Shown here in pieces: positions 31,362-38,738 of a DNA stretch of 39,924 bases (positions within the stretch are counted from its first letter, which is position 1; the number at the start of each line of letters is the position of its first letter). The notes under the pieces were generated by a model. It saw nothing but the letters and a program-made list of their open reading frames with translations. It searched no databases and was not told the origin of the DNA. The position numbers and the translations under genes are program-made. The stretch covers positions 1-39,924 of the forward strand of contig CALWJF010000014.1 of the NCBI GenBank assembly GCA_944380935.1, given 5' to 3'. This DNA is from an uncultured Clostridia bacterium (GTDB taxonomy: Bacteria > Bacillota > Clostridia > Oscillospirales > QAMX01).

Positions 31362-32234
31362 TTATATTACCCGGTAATTCCCAATAAACTGCATACCCAT
31401 ACATATGATAAGCATTGCAAGGATGCCAGCCCCCACCAGCGTAACATGGCCCCACAGGAACACGGAAAGCGCCGCCAGTACCGCAGCTGCAGCCGTAAGG
31501 AAAAAAGCGATCATTTGCAAACGGGGCATTGCTTTTCCCCGCAGAAAAGGGATCAGCAGCAGTATTAAAATCATGCACGTCAAGAACGCCGTCAAAAACG
31601 GAAAAATATTCCCGTATCCAAAAGGCAGGAGACTGAAATAAGTACAATATTGAACAATCCGGGTCTCCGGCCCGGCAGCGAACACCATTCGCACGCCCCA
31701 CGGCAAAAGCTGCAGCAGCAGGGCAAGCAGCAGCGTTACAACTGTACCGATCTGAAAGCGCCGTTTTGCGCGGCTATCGTTTTGCAATCGCTCCTGTTTA
31801 ATCAAAAGCAGCAGTATCCCGGCAACAACCATCCCAACGCCCAACACCAGCGTCGTGGTTTCCATCTGTCCAACGACATATAAAAATCGAAATGCAATCG
31901 TTGCGGCCCCAAAAAGCAGCAGCAGCAATCCGACCATCTTACGAACCATTCTTCGGGTACGCAGCAAAGTCTCCAGGATAAGCGCATCCGACTGCGCTTG
32001 GGTCGATGTATCAATCGGCATGGATTCCCCGCGGACCAGTTCCGTTACCGACACGCCAAGGGTCTGGGCAAGCGGTGCAAGGATACCGGCGTCCGGAAAC
32101 CCCCTTCCGGTTTCCCAGCGCGATACCGCTTTATCCGTAACGCCAAGCTGCCGGGCAAGCTGGCTCTGCGTCAAATTCTGCGCACGGCGAAGCTGCGCAA
32201 TAAACAATCCCGTCTTTTTCAAATCCAAACTCAT
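31362..32234 (-). CDS. XRE-family HTH regulator with multi-pass membrane domain
   Basis: A 290-residue protein. Residues 7-66 are a Cro/CI helix-turn-helix (QLRRAQNLTQSQLARQLGVTD, then AVSRWETGRGFPD), followed by LxELVRGE. After a linker come about six hydrophobic segments from residue 99 to the end. DNA-binding proteins tethered to the membrane in this way are common in Firmicutes and may sense envelope or membrane state. The start is ATG 32234, set by AAGGGGG five bases upstream. The target genes are unknown. It is separate from bioY, 119 bases away, on the same strand. Confidence 0.85.
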   Translation of the reverse strand: MSLDLKKTGLFIAQLRRAQNLTQSQLARQLGVTDKAVSRWETGRGFPDAGILAPLAQTLGVSVTELVRGESMPIDTSTQAQSDALILETLLRTRRMVRKMVGLLLLLFGAATIAFRFLYVVGQMETTTLVLGVGMVVAGILLLLIKQERLQNDSRAKRRFQIGTVVTLLLALLLQLLPWGVRMVFAAGPETRIVQYCTYFSLLPFGYGNIFPFLTAFLTCMILILLLIPFLRGKAMPRLQMIAFFLTAAAAVLAALSVFLWGHVTLVGAGILAMLIICMGMQFIGNYRVI

Positions 32235-32353
32235 AACAACCCCCTTTTCTTCGCCCGTATTATACCGCAAGGTGCGCTTTTTGTCACTCTATCTTTCGTA
32301 GAGCCGCTTATTTTGGTCCGGGAAGCAAATCTTTTCTTGTTTTTCCCTCAAAT

Positions 32354-32926
32354 TTACAACCGGATATGCGCAGAAAGCCGCCGGGTCAGGGCAAGCGCCA
32401 GCACAATTTTGCATACATCCGGTAAAATATAAGGAATCACACAAGTGCTCAATACGCCGAAAACCGTGAAGTGCTTCGCAGTCCCAGGCGCATACACAAG
32501 AAGAAACCAGATGGTCCCAAAAGCATAACATACGATCAGCCCCGCAAACATTGCAAGCCCCTGCAGCAATACAACCTTCCATCTTTGGGGCAAATCCGGA
32601 ACCCGCCTGAGCAGCGCGCCAGCCACGAGCGCAGAAAAAATAAAACCCACAATATAACCGCCTGTAGCACCAAATAAAATCCCCATACCTCCGGTAAAAT
32701 TGGAAAACACCGGCACTCCTACCGCGCCGATCAGCGTATATGCCAGGATGCACATCCCTGCACGGCGCGTACCCAACAATCCCGCCGTAACAAACACCGC
32801 AAAGGTTTGCATGGTAAATGCTATTTCCCCCATGGGGATAGAAATCCAAGCGCAAACAGTCATCAATGCAACGAAAAGTGCAATATAGGCAATTTCACGA
32901 ACTGAAAAATGCTTTGTCCGGTTCAT
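32354..32926 (-). CDS. bioY: BioY biotin transporter (ECF substrate-binding component)
   Basis: A 190-residue membrane protein with six helices and the BioY features EIAFTMQTFAVFVTAGLLG, GLLGTRRAGMCILAYTLIGAVGVPVF and GGMGILFGATGGYIVGF. It captures biotin and works with an energy-coupling AT module encoded elsewhere or alone. The start is ATG 32926 (GAGG eight bases upstream). It is divergent from birA and controlled by the shared operator at 32981-33012, so it should be repressed when biotin is plentiful. Confidence 0.94.
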   Translation of the reverse strand: MNRTKHFSVREIAYIALFVALMTVCAWISIPMGEIAFTMQTFAVFVTAGLLGTRRAGMCILAYTLIGAVGVPVFSNFTGGMGILFGATGGYIVGFIFSALVAGALLRRVPDLPQRWKVVLLQGLAMFAGLIVCYAFGTIWFLLVYAPGTAKHFTVFGVLSTCVIPYILPDVCKIVLALALTRRLSAHIRL

Positions 32927-32959
32927 AACACCCACCTCACAAATCTGATTTCAAAATTC

Positions 32960-32987
32960 AGTATACGGCCTTCGTTTATTTTGTCAA
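32960..32987 (-). promoter_or_regulatory. bioY promoter
   Basis: On the minus strand TTGACA (32982-32987), a 16-base spacer and TATACT (32960-32965). The -35 lies inside the left half of the BirA site, so bound BirA would block it. Confidence 0.75.
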
Positions 32988-33012
32988 CCAATTTGCAAAA
33001 ACAGGTGACAAT
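32981..33012. promoter_or_regulatory. BirA operator shared by bioY and birA
   Basis: TTGTCAACC (32981-32989), 14 bases, then GGTGACAAT (33004-33012) matches the Gram-positive BirA consensus of TTGTTAACC and its complement 14-15 bases apart. It covers the -35 elements of both divergent promoters. Confidence 0.78.
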
Positions 33013-33033
33013 TAAAACGGCTTGTGTTATTAT
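33005..33033 (+). promoter_or_regulatory. birA promoter
   Basis: GTGACA (33005-33010), a 17-base spacer and an extended TGT-TATTAT -10 (33028-33033). The -35 lies within the right half of the BirA site, which implies autoregulation. Confidence 0.65.
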
Positions 33034-33075
33034 ACGGTTATATTTTTGAAGAATCGATCCGATCAAGAAAGGGGG

Positions 33076-34053
33076 ATGCGATCTCTGTCTATTCAAGATG
33101 CTGTTTATACTGCGCTGCGGAATGCACGCGGCGCATATTTGTCCGGACAGACGTTGTCCGATTCCCTGCATGTCAGCCGTAATGCGGTATGGAAGGCTGT
33201 GGTTGCACTGCGGCAGGAAGGATTTGAAATCGAGGCAGCCACAAGGCTTGGTTACCGTCTGGCTGCTGATCCCGGACGTCTTAGCGCCGCGGACATCCGA
33301 ACGGCTCTGCGCCACAAAGCATTGATACCGGAAGTATATGAAATGCTGCCTTCCACCAATACGGAACTCAAAAAGCGGGCAGCGCTCGGCGCGCCGGACG
33401 GGCTTATTCTTGCCGCACGGCGGCAGAGCGCCGGACGCGGCCGTTATGGGCGCAGCTTTTATTCCCCTGCCGACAGCGGGGTTTATTTCAGTATCCTGCT
33501 GCGTCCAAACCTTTCACTATCCCAACTTAGGCGGGTAACGCCTGCAGCGGCAGTGGCGGCAGCTCAGACGCTTGAACCGTTATGCGCACAGCAGCTGCAA
33601 ATCAAATGGGTCAACGACATCTATATTGCAGGGCGAAAAGCGGCGGGGATTTTAACTGAGCTGGCCACCGATCTGGAATCCGGAGGGAGCCAGACATTGA
33701 TTTGCGGTTTCGGCATAAACCTGTATCCTCCCATCGAAGGGTTTCCTGAAGCGTTGCAACAGAGCGCCGGCTGCATTTTTGACGATAAGCCCTGCGGTGA
33801 ACTGCGCTGCGGAATTATTGCCGGTATATGCGACCATTTCCTTGATGCGCTGGCGCTTCCGGAACAGGAGCTTCTGGCGCAATACCGGCAGCGCAGCCTG
33901 CTCGACGGACGGAAAATCCGGATTCAAAACGGCAGCCGCCAGTTTTTTGCACAGGCTCTGGGAATCGCAGACGATTTTTCACTGTACATCCGCCGTGAAG
34001 ATGGCACGGAAACTTCCATTCAAGCCGGTGAAGCCCATATTTTACCGATATAA
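33076..34053 (+). CDS. birA: Bifunctional biotin-protein ligase / biotin repressor
   Basis: A 325-residue class II BirA. Residues 1-60 form a winged helix-turn-helix (LSDSLHVSRNAVWKAVVALRQEGFEI). The catalytic domain has SAGRGRYGRSFYSP (Gly120 to Arg126, the biotinyl-AMP loop), IKWVNDIYI (Lys177) and KAAGILTE, and a C-terminal SH3-like domain follows. It attaches biotin to carboxylase carrier proteins and represses biotin genes. The ATG at 33076 directly follows AAAGGGGG, unusually close. No better start is visible: the in-frame TTG at 33046 has no ribosome site, so the start is somewhat uncertain. Confidence 0.95.
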   Translation: MRSLSIQDAVYTALRNARGAYLSGQTLSDSLHVSRNAVWKAVVALRQEGFEIEAATRLGYRLAADPGRLSAADIRTALRHKALIPEVYEMLPSTNTELKKRAALGAPDGLILAARRQSAGRGRYGRSFYSPADSGVYFSILLRPNLSLSQLRRVTPAAAVAAAQTLEPLCAQQLQIKWVNDIYIAGRKAAGILTELATDLESGGSQTLICGFGINLYPPIEGFPEALQQSAGCIFDDKPCGELRCGIIAGICDHFLDALALPEQELLAQYRQRSLLDGRKIRIQNGSRQFFAQALGIADDFSLYIRREDGTETSIQAGEAHILPI

Positions 34054-34060
34054 GCAAACA

Positions 34061-34097
34061 AAAAACCGTCTGTCCAGTCAAAACAGGCGGTTTTTTT
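34061..34097. terminator. Bidirectional terminator between birA and DUF402 genes
   Basis: The stem pairs 34061-34073 with 34083-34095 (AAAAACCGTCTGT type, one wobble), with T7 on the plus side and a T-run on the minus side. It serves both convergent genes. Confidence 0.9.
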
Positions 34098-34119
34098 GCT
34101 GTCAAATCCCGATTTGGTT

Positions 34120-34698
34120 TCATTTTATATTCCGCAAACGGCGCTCCGCCGCTTCTGCTTCCGCCTTTACGCGCAAGCGGGAAAGCAGAACCCGGCAATA
34201 AGCAGATAATTGGCGGCAGTCGGAAAATTCCCGTGCAATTTTCCGTGCATTTTTTTGTACCTCCTGCGCTTGCCGCATACTGAGAAGCCCTTCCTGCCGC
34301 GCCCGTTCCAGCTCGTCCAGATCGAGCAGGCGCGGCGGTTCCCCGGGGGTGATCACAACATCGGCAAACGCATCTGTAAACCAGCTTTCACCATCGGCGC
34401 GGATATGGTTGCCCAGCGTGACGTCAAAATAAAACTGCACAAGACGTGCCGTTTCATCATACATTGCCGTCAGCCAGAAAAAGCCGTCTGCCGGGGCAAG
34501 CTGAAGCCATAAAAAACCTTCATCGACAATCTTCAGACGCTTTTCCCCGCTGCCTACACACACCGGCGCACAAGCGGAAAGAACAACCAGACCCGCAGCA
34601 GCCGGCGCACCCGCATATTCCACAATTTCATGGACATATCGTGCAACTCCGGCGGTTTTCCAGCGGCTTTCCCCCATCTTACGATTCAGAAGCTCCAT
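34120..34698 (-). CDS. DUF402 (nucleoside di/triphosphate phosphatase-like) protein
   Basis: A 192-residue protein similar to the DUF402 family (Bacillus Ntdp, Streptomyces FomD). It has FWLTAMYDETARLVQFYFDVTLGNHI and FTDAFADVVITPGEPPRLLDLDELERA, which hold the metal-binding Asp/Glu cluster. Characterised members are Mg/Mn-dependent nucleotide phosphatases. The N-terminal region is less conserved, so the exact substrate is open. The start is ATG 34698 after GGAGG; a GTG two codons earlier overlaps that site. It follows the VanY-like gene by 71 bases and may share its transcript. Confidence 0.72.
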   Translation of the reverse strand: MELLNRKMGESRWKTAGVARYVHEIVEYAGAPAAAGLVVLSACAPVCVGSGEKRLKIVDEGFLWLQLAPADGFFWLTAMYDETARLVQFYFDVTLGNHIRADGESWFTDAFADVVITPGEPPRLLDLDELERARQEGLLSMRQAQEVQKNARKIAREFSDCRQLSAYCRVLLSRLRVKAEAEAAERRLRNIK

Positions 34699-34769
34699 TT
34701 CCACCTCCGCAAGCCCATGATCTTTTCCAATTCAGCATAGCACGCGGGGAAACGGGTTGTCAAGCGTTT

Positions 34770-35582
34770 TCAAGGCAGCTGTGCAAGGTACTCTTCCAAA
34801 CACAATCCCTGTTCATAAATCAATTTTGCCGCATCAAGACCCACATACCGATAATGCCATGGTTCATACGTGATCCCGGTACACCCGCTATGCGCGTCGG
34901 GATAACGAAGAATAAAACCATAGCGCCAGCTGTTTTCCAGCAGCCATTGCTGGACCGGCGTATCTTCCTGTGCTTCATCCAGCAGCTGATAATTTAAATC
35001 CACGATATCCACTGCCAACCCGGTCTGATGCTCACTGGTGCCGGGGTATGCAACGATCTGCGCAGCGGCTGTTTCCGCTTCTCCGGCCGAAAGTCCCTTT
35101 GCGGCAAATTCCTCCACTTTTTTCTCATACAGCGCACGTTGATACGCCTCATCCCGATAGGATGAACAGACCAGCGGAGAGAAACCTGCCGCACGGCAGG
35201 CATTCAGCATAGCTTCCAAATCCGATTCAATCCGGCAATCTACCGCTTGTCCGTTTGCAAGTTCAGTTAACGCAATTTCGTAATCCTGCGGCATGGGACA
35301 TTGTGCGTTTACCAGAAGAAGCTGCCATTGCGCTTCACTTCCTGCCGATTCCTTGCCGGAAGCGGATTCTGTCTTGTGTTGCGCTGCATTGGTATCCAAA
35401 CGGAAAATCTCCGGATCAGAATAAGTCTTTTGTTCCGTTTCCGATACAAACCATATGTTTTTCTCTTGCGGAAATCCGGTTAGAGCATAGGCAAGCAGCA
35501 AAACAAGCGCTGTAAACAGGAAAATGCCGGCGAACCTCTGCAAACTTCGATTTCGCCTGGTTTCTACGGGATGTCTTTGCAT
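34770..35582 (-). CDS. D-alanyl-D-alanine carboxypeptidase, VanY/M15B type, membrane-anchored
   Basis: A 270-residue protein with one N-terminal membrane segment (17-35) and an extracellular zinc peptidase domain. Ligands and catalytic residues are His185 and Asp192 (GTSEHQTGLAVDI), Glu240 and His243 (YEPWHYRYVG). An SSYR block at 140-143 precedes them. The domain trims the last D-Ala from wall peptides. It lies downstream of a histidine kinase and response regulator, as vanY does in van clusters. However, no vanH, ligase or vanX genes are present, so it is more likely housekeeping wall remodelling. Confidence 0.9.
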   Translation of the reverse strand: MQRHPVETRRNRSLQRFAGIFLFTALVLLLAYALTGFPQEKNIWFVSETEQKTYSDPEIFRLDTNAAQHKTESASGKESAGSEAQWQLLLVNAQCPMPQDYEIALTELANGQAVDCRIESDLEAMLNACRAAGFSPLVCSSYRDEAYQRALYEKKVEEFAAKGLSAGEAETAAAQIVAYPGTSEHQTGLAVDIVDLNYQLLDEAQEDTPVQQWLLENSWRYGFILRYPDAHSGCTGITYEPWHYRYVGLDAAKLIYEQGLCLEEYLAQLP

Positions 35583-35708
35583 TGAAAATTTCCTCCTATA
35601 TTTGGATTTTTCCCCAATATTTTGGGATTACACTCTGAATCGGGGATTATCCTAAGAATAGGTGAAATTTTCATCCAACCGGCAGCAAAATGCCATAAAA
35701 AATATTTA
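35583..35708. other. Gap between the VanY-like and unknown anchored-protein genes
   Basis: An AT-rich 126-base gap. GAAAATTTC (35584-35592) and GAAATTTTC (35664-35672) form an inverted repeat around it. I see no convincing promoter or T-run terminator. Confidence 0.4.
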
Positions 35709-36437
35709 TTAAATATTAAAATCACAGTATCCGTTTCTATACAAAAATCCAAGGCGAAGGATCTGTTCATCCAGCAAGAATTCCAGATCCCATGCCAGAC
35801 TTCCGGAAAACTCCGTCCATTCCCCTTCTGTCTGCGCCGTCTGCTGATCCGCAGGATAGCCGGCTATAAATTCCAGGCCGTTATATTCCGCATAGAACAT
35901 TCCCCATGCAAGCGCAATCTCCGGTAAAGAAAGCGGCATGTCCGCAATACGTAAGGGAAGATGGGAAACGGCAAGGAGCACGGCGGTTTCATCATCCAGC
36001 CACAAACTGCATACCCATTCTCCCGCAGAATCTGCAACGGCAATTTGCCACTGTATTAAACTTTTCAGGGTTTCATAGGAGAGCGTATAATATGCCTGCG
36101 CAGTAAAATGCAATTCGCTATTATACGGATCCAGATCTGCATAACCGCCATCGTACAAATACGCAAGGATCTGCTGCGCACAGCAGACGGCTTCGTCCGA
36201 TGAAAGCTGCGTTCCAATATCCATGACAATTTCTGCGTCGCCGGTTGCAGCAGCCGCTAACTTTTCATGAAAATCCATCGTCACAAAGTGCAGCGCAACG
36301 GTTTCGCTGCTGATCTGTTCCGTCGCACGCAGCAACGCATCCCGACGTATATTACCGACCAGATCCGGCAGAAAAAAGCCCAAACTTACCGCTGTGAGCA
36401 CGGAAAATCCGGAAAGCAGCAGTTTTTTCCAATTCAT
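35709..36437 (-). CDS. Membrane-anchored protein of unknown function coupled to the kinase
   Basis: A 242-residue protein with an N-terminal anchor or signal (residues 5-24) and a soluble outside domain of about 215 residues. The domain contains blocks such as SSDEAVCCAQQILAYLYDGG and AGEWVCSLWLDDETAVLLAV. I do not recognise the family. Its ATG overlaps the histidine kinase stop (ATGA), so the two are translated together. It is probably an accessory sensor or target of the two-component system. Many Clostridia have such a small partner after a kinase, but this exact one I cannot name. Confidence 0.75.
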   Translation of the reverse strand: MNWKKLLLSGFSVLTAVSLGFFLPDLVGNIRRDALLRATEQISSETVALHFVTMDFHEKLAAAATGDAEIVMDIGTQLSSDEAVCCAQQILAYLYDGGYADLDPYNSELHFTAQAYYTLSYETLKSLIQWQIAVADSAGEWVCSLWLDDETAVLLAVSHLPLRIADMPLSLPEIALAWGMFYAEYNGLEFIAGYPADQQTAQTEGEWTEFSGSLAWDLEFLLDEQILRLGFLYRNGYCDFNI

Positions 36438-37837
36438 ACCCGCCCTCCTCTTAATTCAACGCTGACACAGGTACCGTTGCCCATCCGGCTTTCAAACGAA
36501 ATCTTCCCGTTATGTACCTGTGCAATTTCATTACACAGCGTCAGTCCCAGTCCAACGCCCCCCGCGCACCTTGACCGGGATTTATCTACGCGGTAAAACG
36601 CCTGTGTTAAATGTGCAAGCGATTCCGGCGGAATACCGCTGCCGTTGTCCGCAACCTGAATCCGACAACCGTCGGGCAACATCCGCACCAAAACATAAAT
36701 GTTGCCATTTTGTGCGTTTGCAAAGGCCTTCCGAGAATTATCAATTAAATTAACCAAAAGAGATTTATACAAGTCCGGTTCAACCAAACAGGTCCCTTCT
36801 TCGCAGCGGCATTGCAAGCGAATTCCCTCGGCACGGTATACCGGCTCCAGATGCCGGACAAGGTTACGCGTCAAAGCCGCCGGGCTTGCCGGTTGAAGCT
36901 GAGGCTTCTCCCTTTTTAATACAAGCAGGTCCAAAAGTTTCAGCGACAGGCTTTCCAGCCGTTTCCCTTCCGAAACAATATAATTTGCCGCGTCAGACGC
37001 TTCCTCCAGGGAAAGCGTCTGACTCCGGATAAAATCTGCATAACCAATGATAGAAGTCATTGGCGTTTTCAGCTCATGCGCAAAGCTGGCCATAAAACGT
37101 TCCTGCCGCTGCATAGCCGCTTCCATTTCCGCAATGTTTTCCGCTAACGTCTGCGCCATATGGTTAAAATCCGCCGCAAGTGCCCCGACTTCATCACAGG
37201 AACGTATATGCGGCTGATAAGAAAAATCGCCGGATGTTATGGAACGTGCTGCACGGGACAGCCGTCCGAGCGGCGCAGACAGAACATAGGAAACGGTATA
37301 AGACACCAATGCAGCGGCAACAACCAGGATTAGAAAAATCTGGTGATATATGCGGTTCTGCGTATTGGCCATCGTATAAAGCGCAGTAATTTCATAAGCC
37401 GCATCCAACACTACCATAGTGGAACCGGCAGAAAAACTGGTAGACAGTTGCAGATAATATCGTCCCTCTCCATCCTCCAGATAGGAGACGACTAGTTGAT
37501 CCACAAGCTGCGTCTGCGAATACGTTTTAAAGGGTGCTTGTCCATGTGTATAAAGAATTTCATCCTGGGCATACAGGCGCATCGCATCCCAGGCATCCAC
37601 ACCGCCGGCAGAAAAACTGTCCAAAGCATAAATTACATCTGTAAAATCCGGCGATTCTTTTACGGTACTGATTAATTTTAAACTCCCCAGCACCATTTTA
37701 TAAACATTGCAGGCATTTTGCTTTTCCAAACGGAGGGAATTATCAAAGGAGATCGATAAAAGCACCGATGTCCCCACACCAAAAAGTACGGAAACCAGGC
37801 AGGTCATACATAACGCCGTTTTTACGCGAAACTTCAT
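36434..37837 (-). CDS. Sensor histidine kinase with HAMP domain
   Basis: A 467-residue membrane kinase. Two membrane helices (9-29 and 165-187) flank an outside sensor region of about 135 residues. A HAMP domain follows (188-240), then the phospho-acceptor His254 (SFAHELKTPMTSIIGY). The ATP-binding domain has the N box LVNLIDNSRKAF, G1 ADNGSGIP and G2 GGVGLGLTL. It phosphorylates the response regulator encoded 46 bases upstream. The sensed signal is likely at the envelope given the VanY-like gene nearby. Start ATG with AAGGAT. Confidence 0.94.
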   Translation of the reverse strand: MKFRVKTALCMTCLVSVLFGVGTSVLLSISFDNSLRLEKQNACNVYKMVLGSLKLISTVKESPDFTDVIYALDSFSAGGVDAWDAMRLYAQDEILYTHGQAPFKTYSQTQLVDQLVVSYLEDGEGRYYLQLSTSFSAGSTMVVLDAAYEITALYTMANTQNRIYHQIFLILVVAAALVSYTVSYVLSAPLGRLSRAARSITSGDFSYQPHIRSCDEVGALAADFNHMAQTLAENIAEMEAAMQRQERFMASFAHELKTPMTSIIGYADFIRSQTLSLEEASDAANYIVSEGKRLESLSLKLLDLLVLKREKPQLQPASPAALTRNLVRHLEPVYRAEGIRLQCRCEEGTCLVEPDLYKSLLVNLIDNSRKAFANAQNGNIYVLVRMLPDGCRIQVADNGSGIPPESLAHLTQAFYRVDKSRSRCAGGVGLGLTLCNEIAQVHNGKISFESRMGNGTCVSVELRGGRV

Positions 37838-37883
37838 AAAACGATCCTTCTTCCTGTCTTCCCAAATTTACAACGAGTTCCTT

Positions 37884-38537
37884 TTAAACTTCCAGTCTGT
37901 ATCCCACTTTGTTGACGGCACGCAGCCGATGATCCCAACCCACCTTTCTTCGCAAGCGTTGAACATGCAAGTCTACCGTTTTAGACCCATAGATATATTC
38001 TCCGCCCCAAACCCGCTCATAAATCGTCTCACGGTATAGGGCTGTATTCGGGTTACGCGCAAAAAGAAGCAAGAGTTCATATTCTTTCGGCGTCAATGGA
38101 ATTTCCTCCATGCCTCGCTGGACACGGTGGGAAATTGTGTCGATATGGAGGCCTCCGACTTCCAATACGGCATCTGTCTTTTTATACCGGCGCAATACCA
38201 CCTCCACCCGTGCCAGAAGCTCCAAAATTTCAAATGGTTTGACAAGATAATCCTCCGCGCCCATTCGCAATCCCCGGACCCGATCCGTAACGGAATTTTT
38301 CGCTGTAATGAAAATAACCGGAGTCCCTGACGGACGTATATACTCCATCAGTTCAAACCCATCCACTTGCGGAAGCATAACATCCAGCAGGATCAGATCG
38401 AACGTCTCTTCTTCCAGCCTGTCCGCAGCCGCCATCCCATCTTCTGCACACACTGTAGAATATCCCGCTTTCCGAAGCGCCAGACGGATCAAATTTCGAA
38501 TGGGTTCCTCATCTTCTACAATCAGGATCTTAATCAA
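37884..38537 (-). CDS. OmpR-family response regulator
   Basis: A 217-residue protein with a receiver domain (acidic pair in VEDEEP, phospho-acceptor Asp52 in LLDVMLP, Thr78, Lys100 in YLVKPF). A winged-helix DNA-binding domain follows (IPLTPKEYELLLLF, then TVDLHVQRLRRKV). It is transcribed first, ahead of its kinase. The start codon is TTG 38537 with AGGAGG ten bases upstream; the nearby ATG is in another frame. An inverted repeat GCCAT-caaa-ATGGC at 38582-38595 upstream could be an operator. Confidence 0.94.
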   Translation of the reverse strand: MIKILIVEDEEPIRNLIRLALRKAGYSTVCAEDGMAAADRLEEETFDLILLDVMLPQVDGFELMEYIRPSGTPVIFITAKNSVTDRVRGLRMGAEDYLVKPFEILELLARVEVVLRRYKKTDAVLEVGGLHIDTISHRVQRGMEEIPLTPKEYELLLLFARNPNTALYRETIYERVWGGEYIYGSKTVDLHVQRLRRKVGWDHRLRAVNKVGYRLEV

Positions 38538-38631
38538 ACATTACACACCTCCTGCTACAACGCTTCATTTTACATCCGTCCGCCATCAAAATGGCAAACA
38601 TCCGCCCTATTCCCTGCCAAACACAATTTGA

Positions 38632-38670
38632 AAAAAATCCCCGGCACCATTTGCCGGGGATTTTTTCTAT
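38632..38670 (-). terminator. Terminator after RNase J, bidirectional form
   Basis: A perfect 15-bp stem (38632-38646 with 38652-38666) with a five-base loop, T7 on the minus side and T6 on the plus side. It separates the RNase J gene from the response regulator. Confidence 0.9.
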
Positions 38671-38738
38671 TCGTTTACTACAAAACTTGGCGGAGACTTA
38701 CCTTTTCAATTCGGACGACTCAACTGCCAAAAAACGCG

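Noticed and set aside
34770-38537. Vancomycin-resistance (van) cluster
   Set aside because: A VanRS-like pair and a VanY-like enzyme are present, but no vanH, D-Ala-D-Lac/Ser ligase or vanX/vanT genes. Ordinary wall remodelling fits better.
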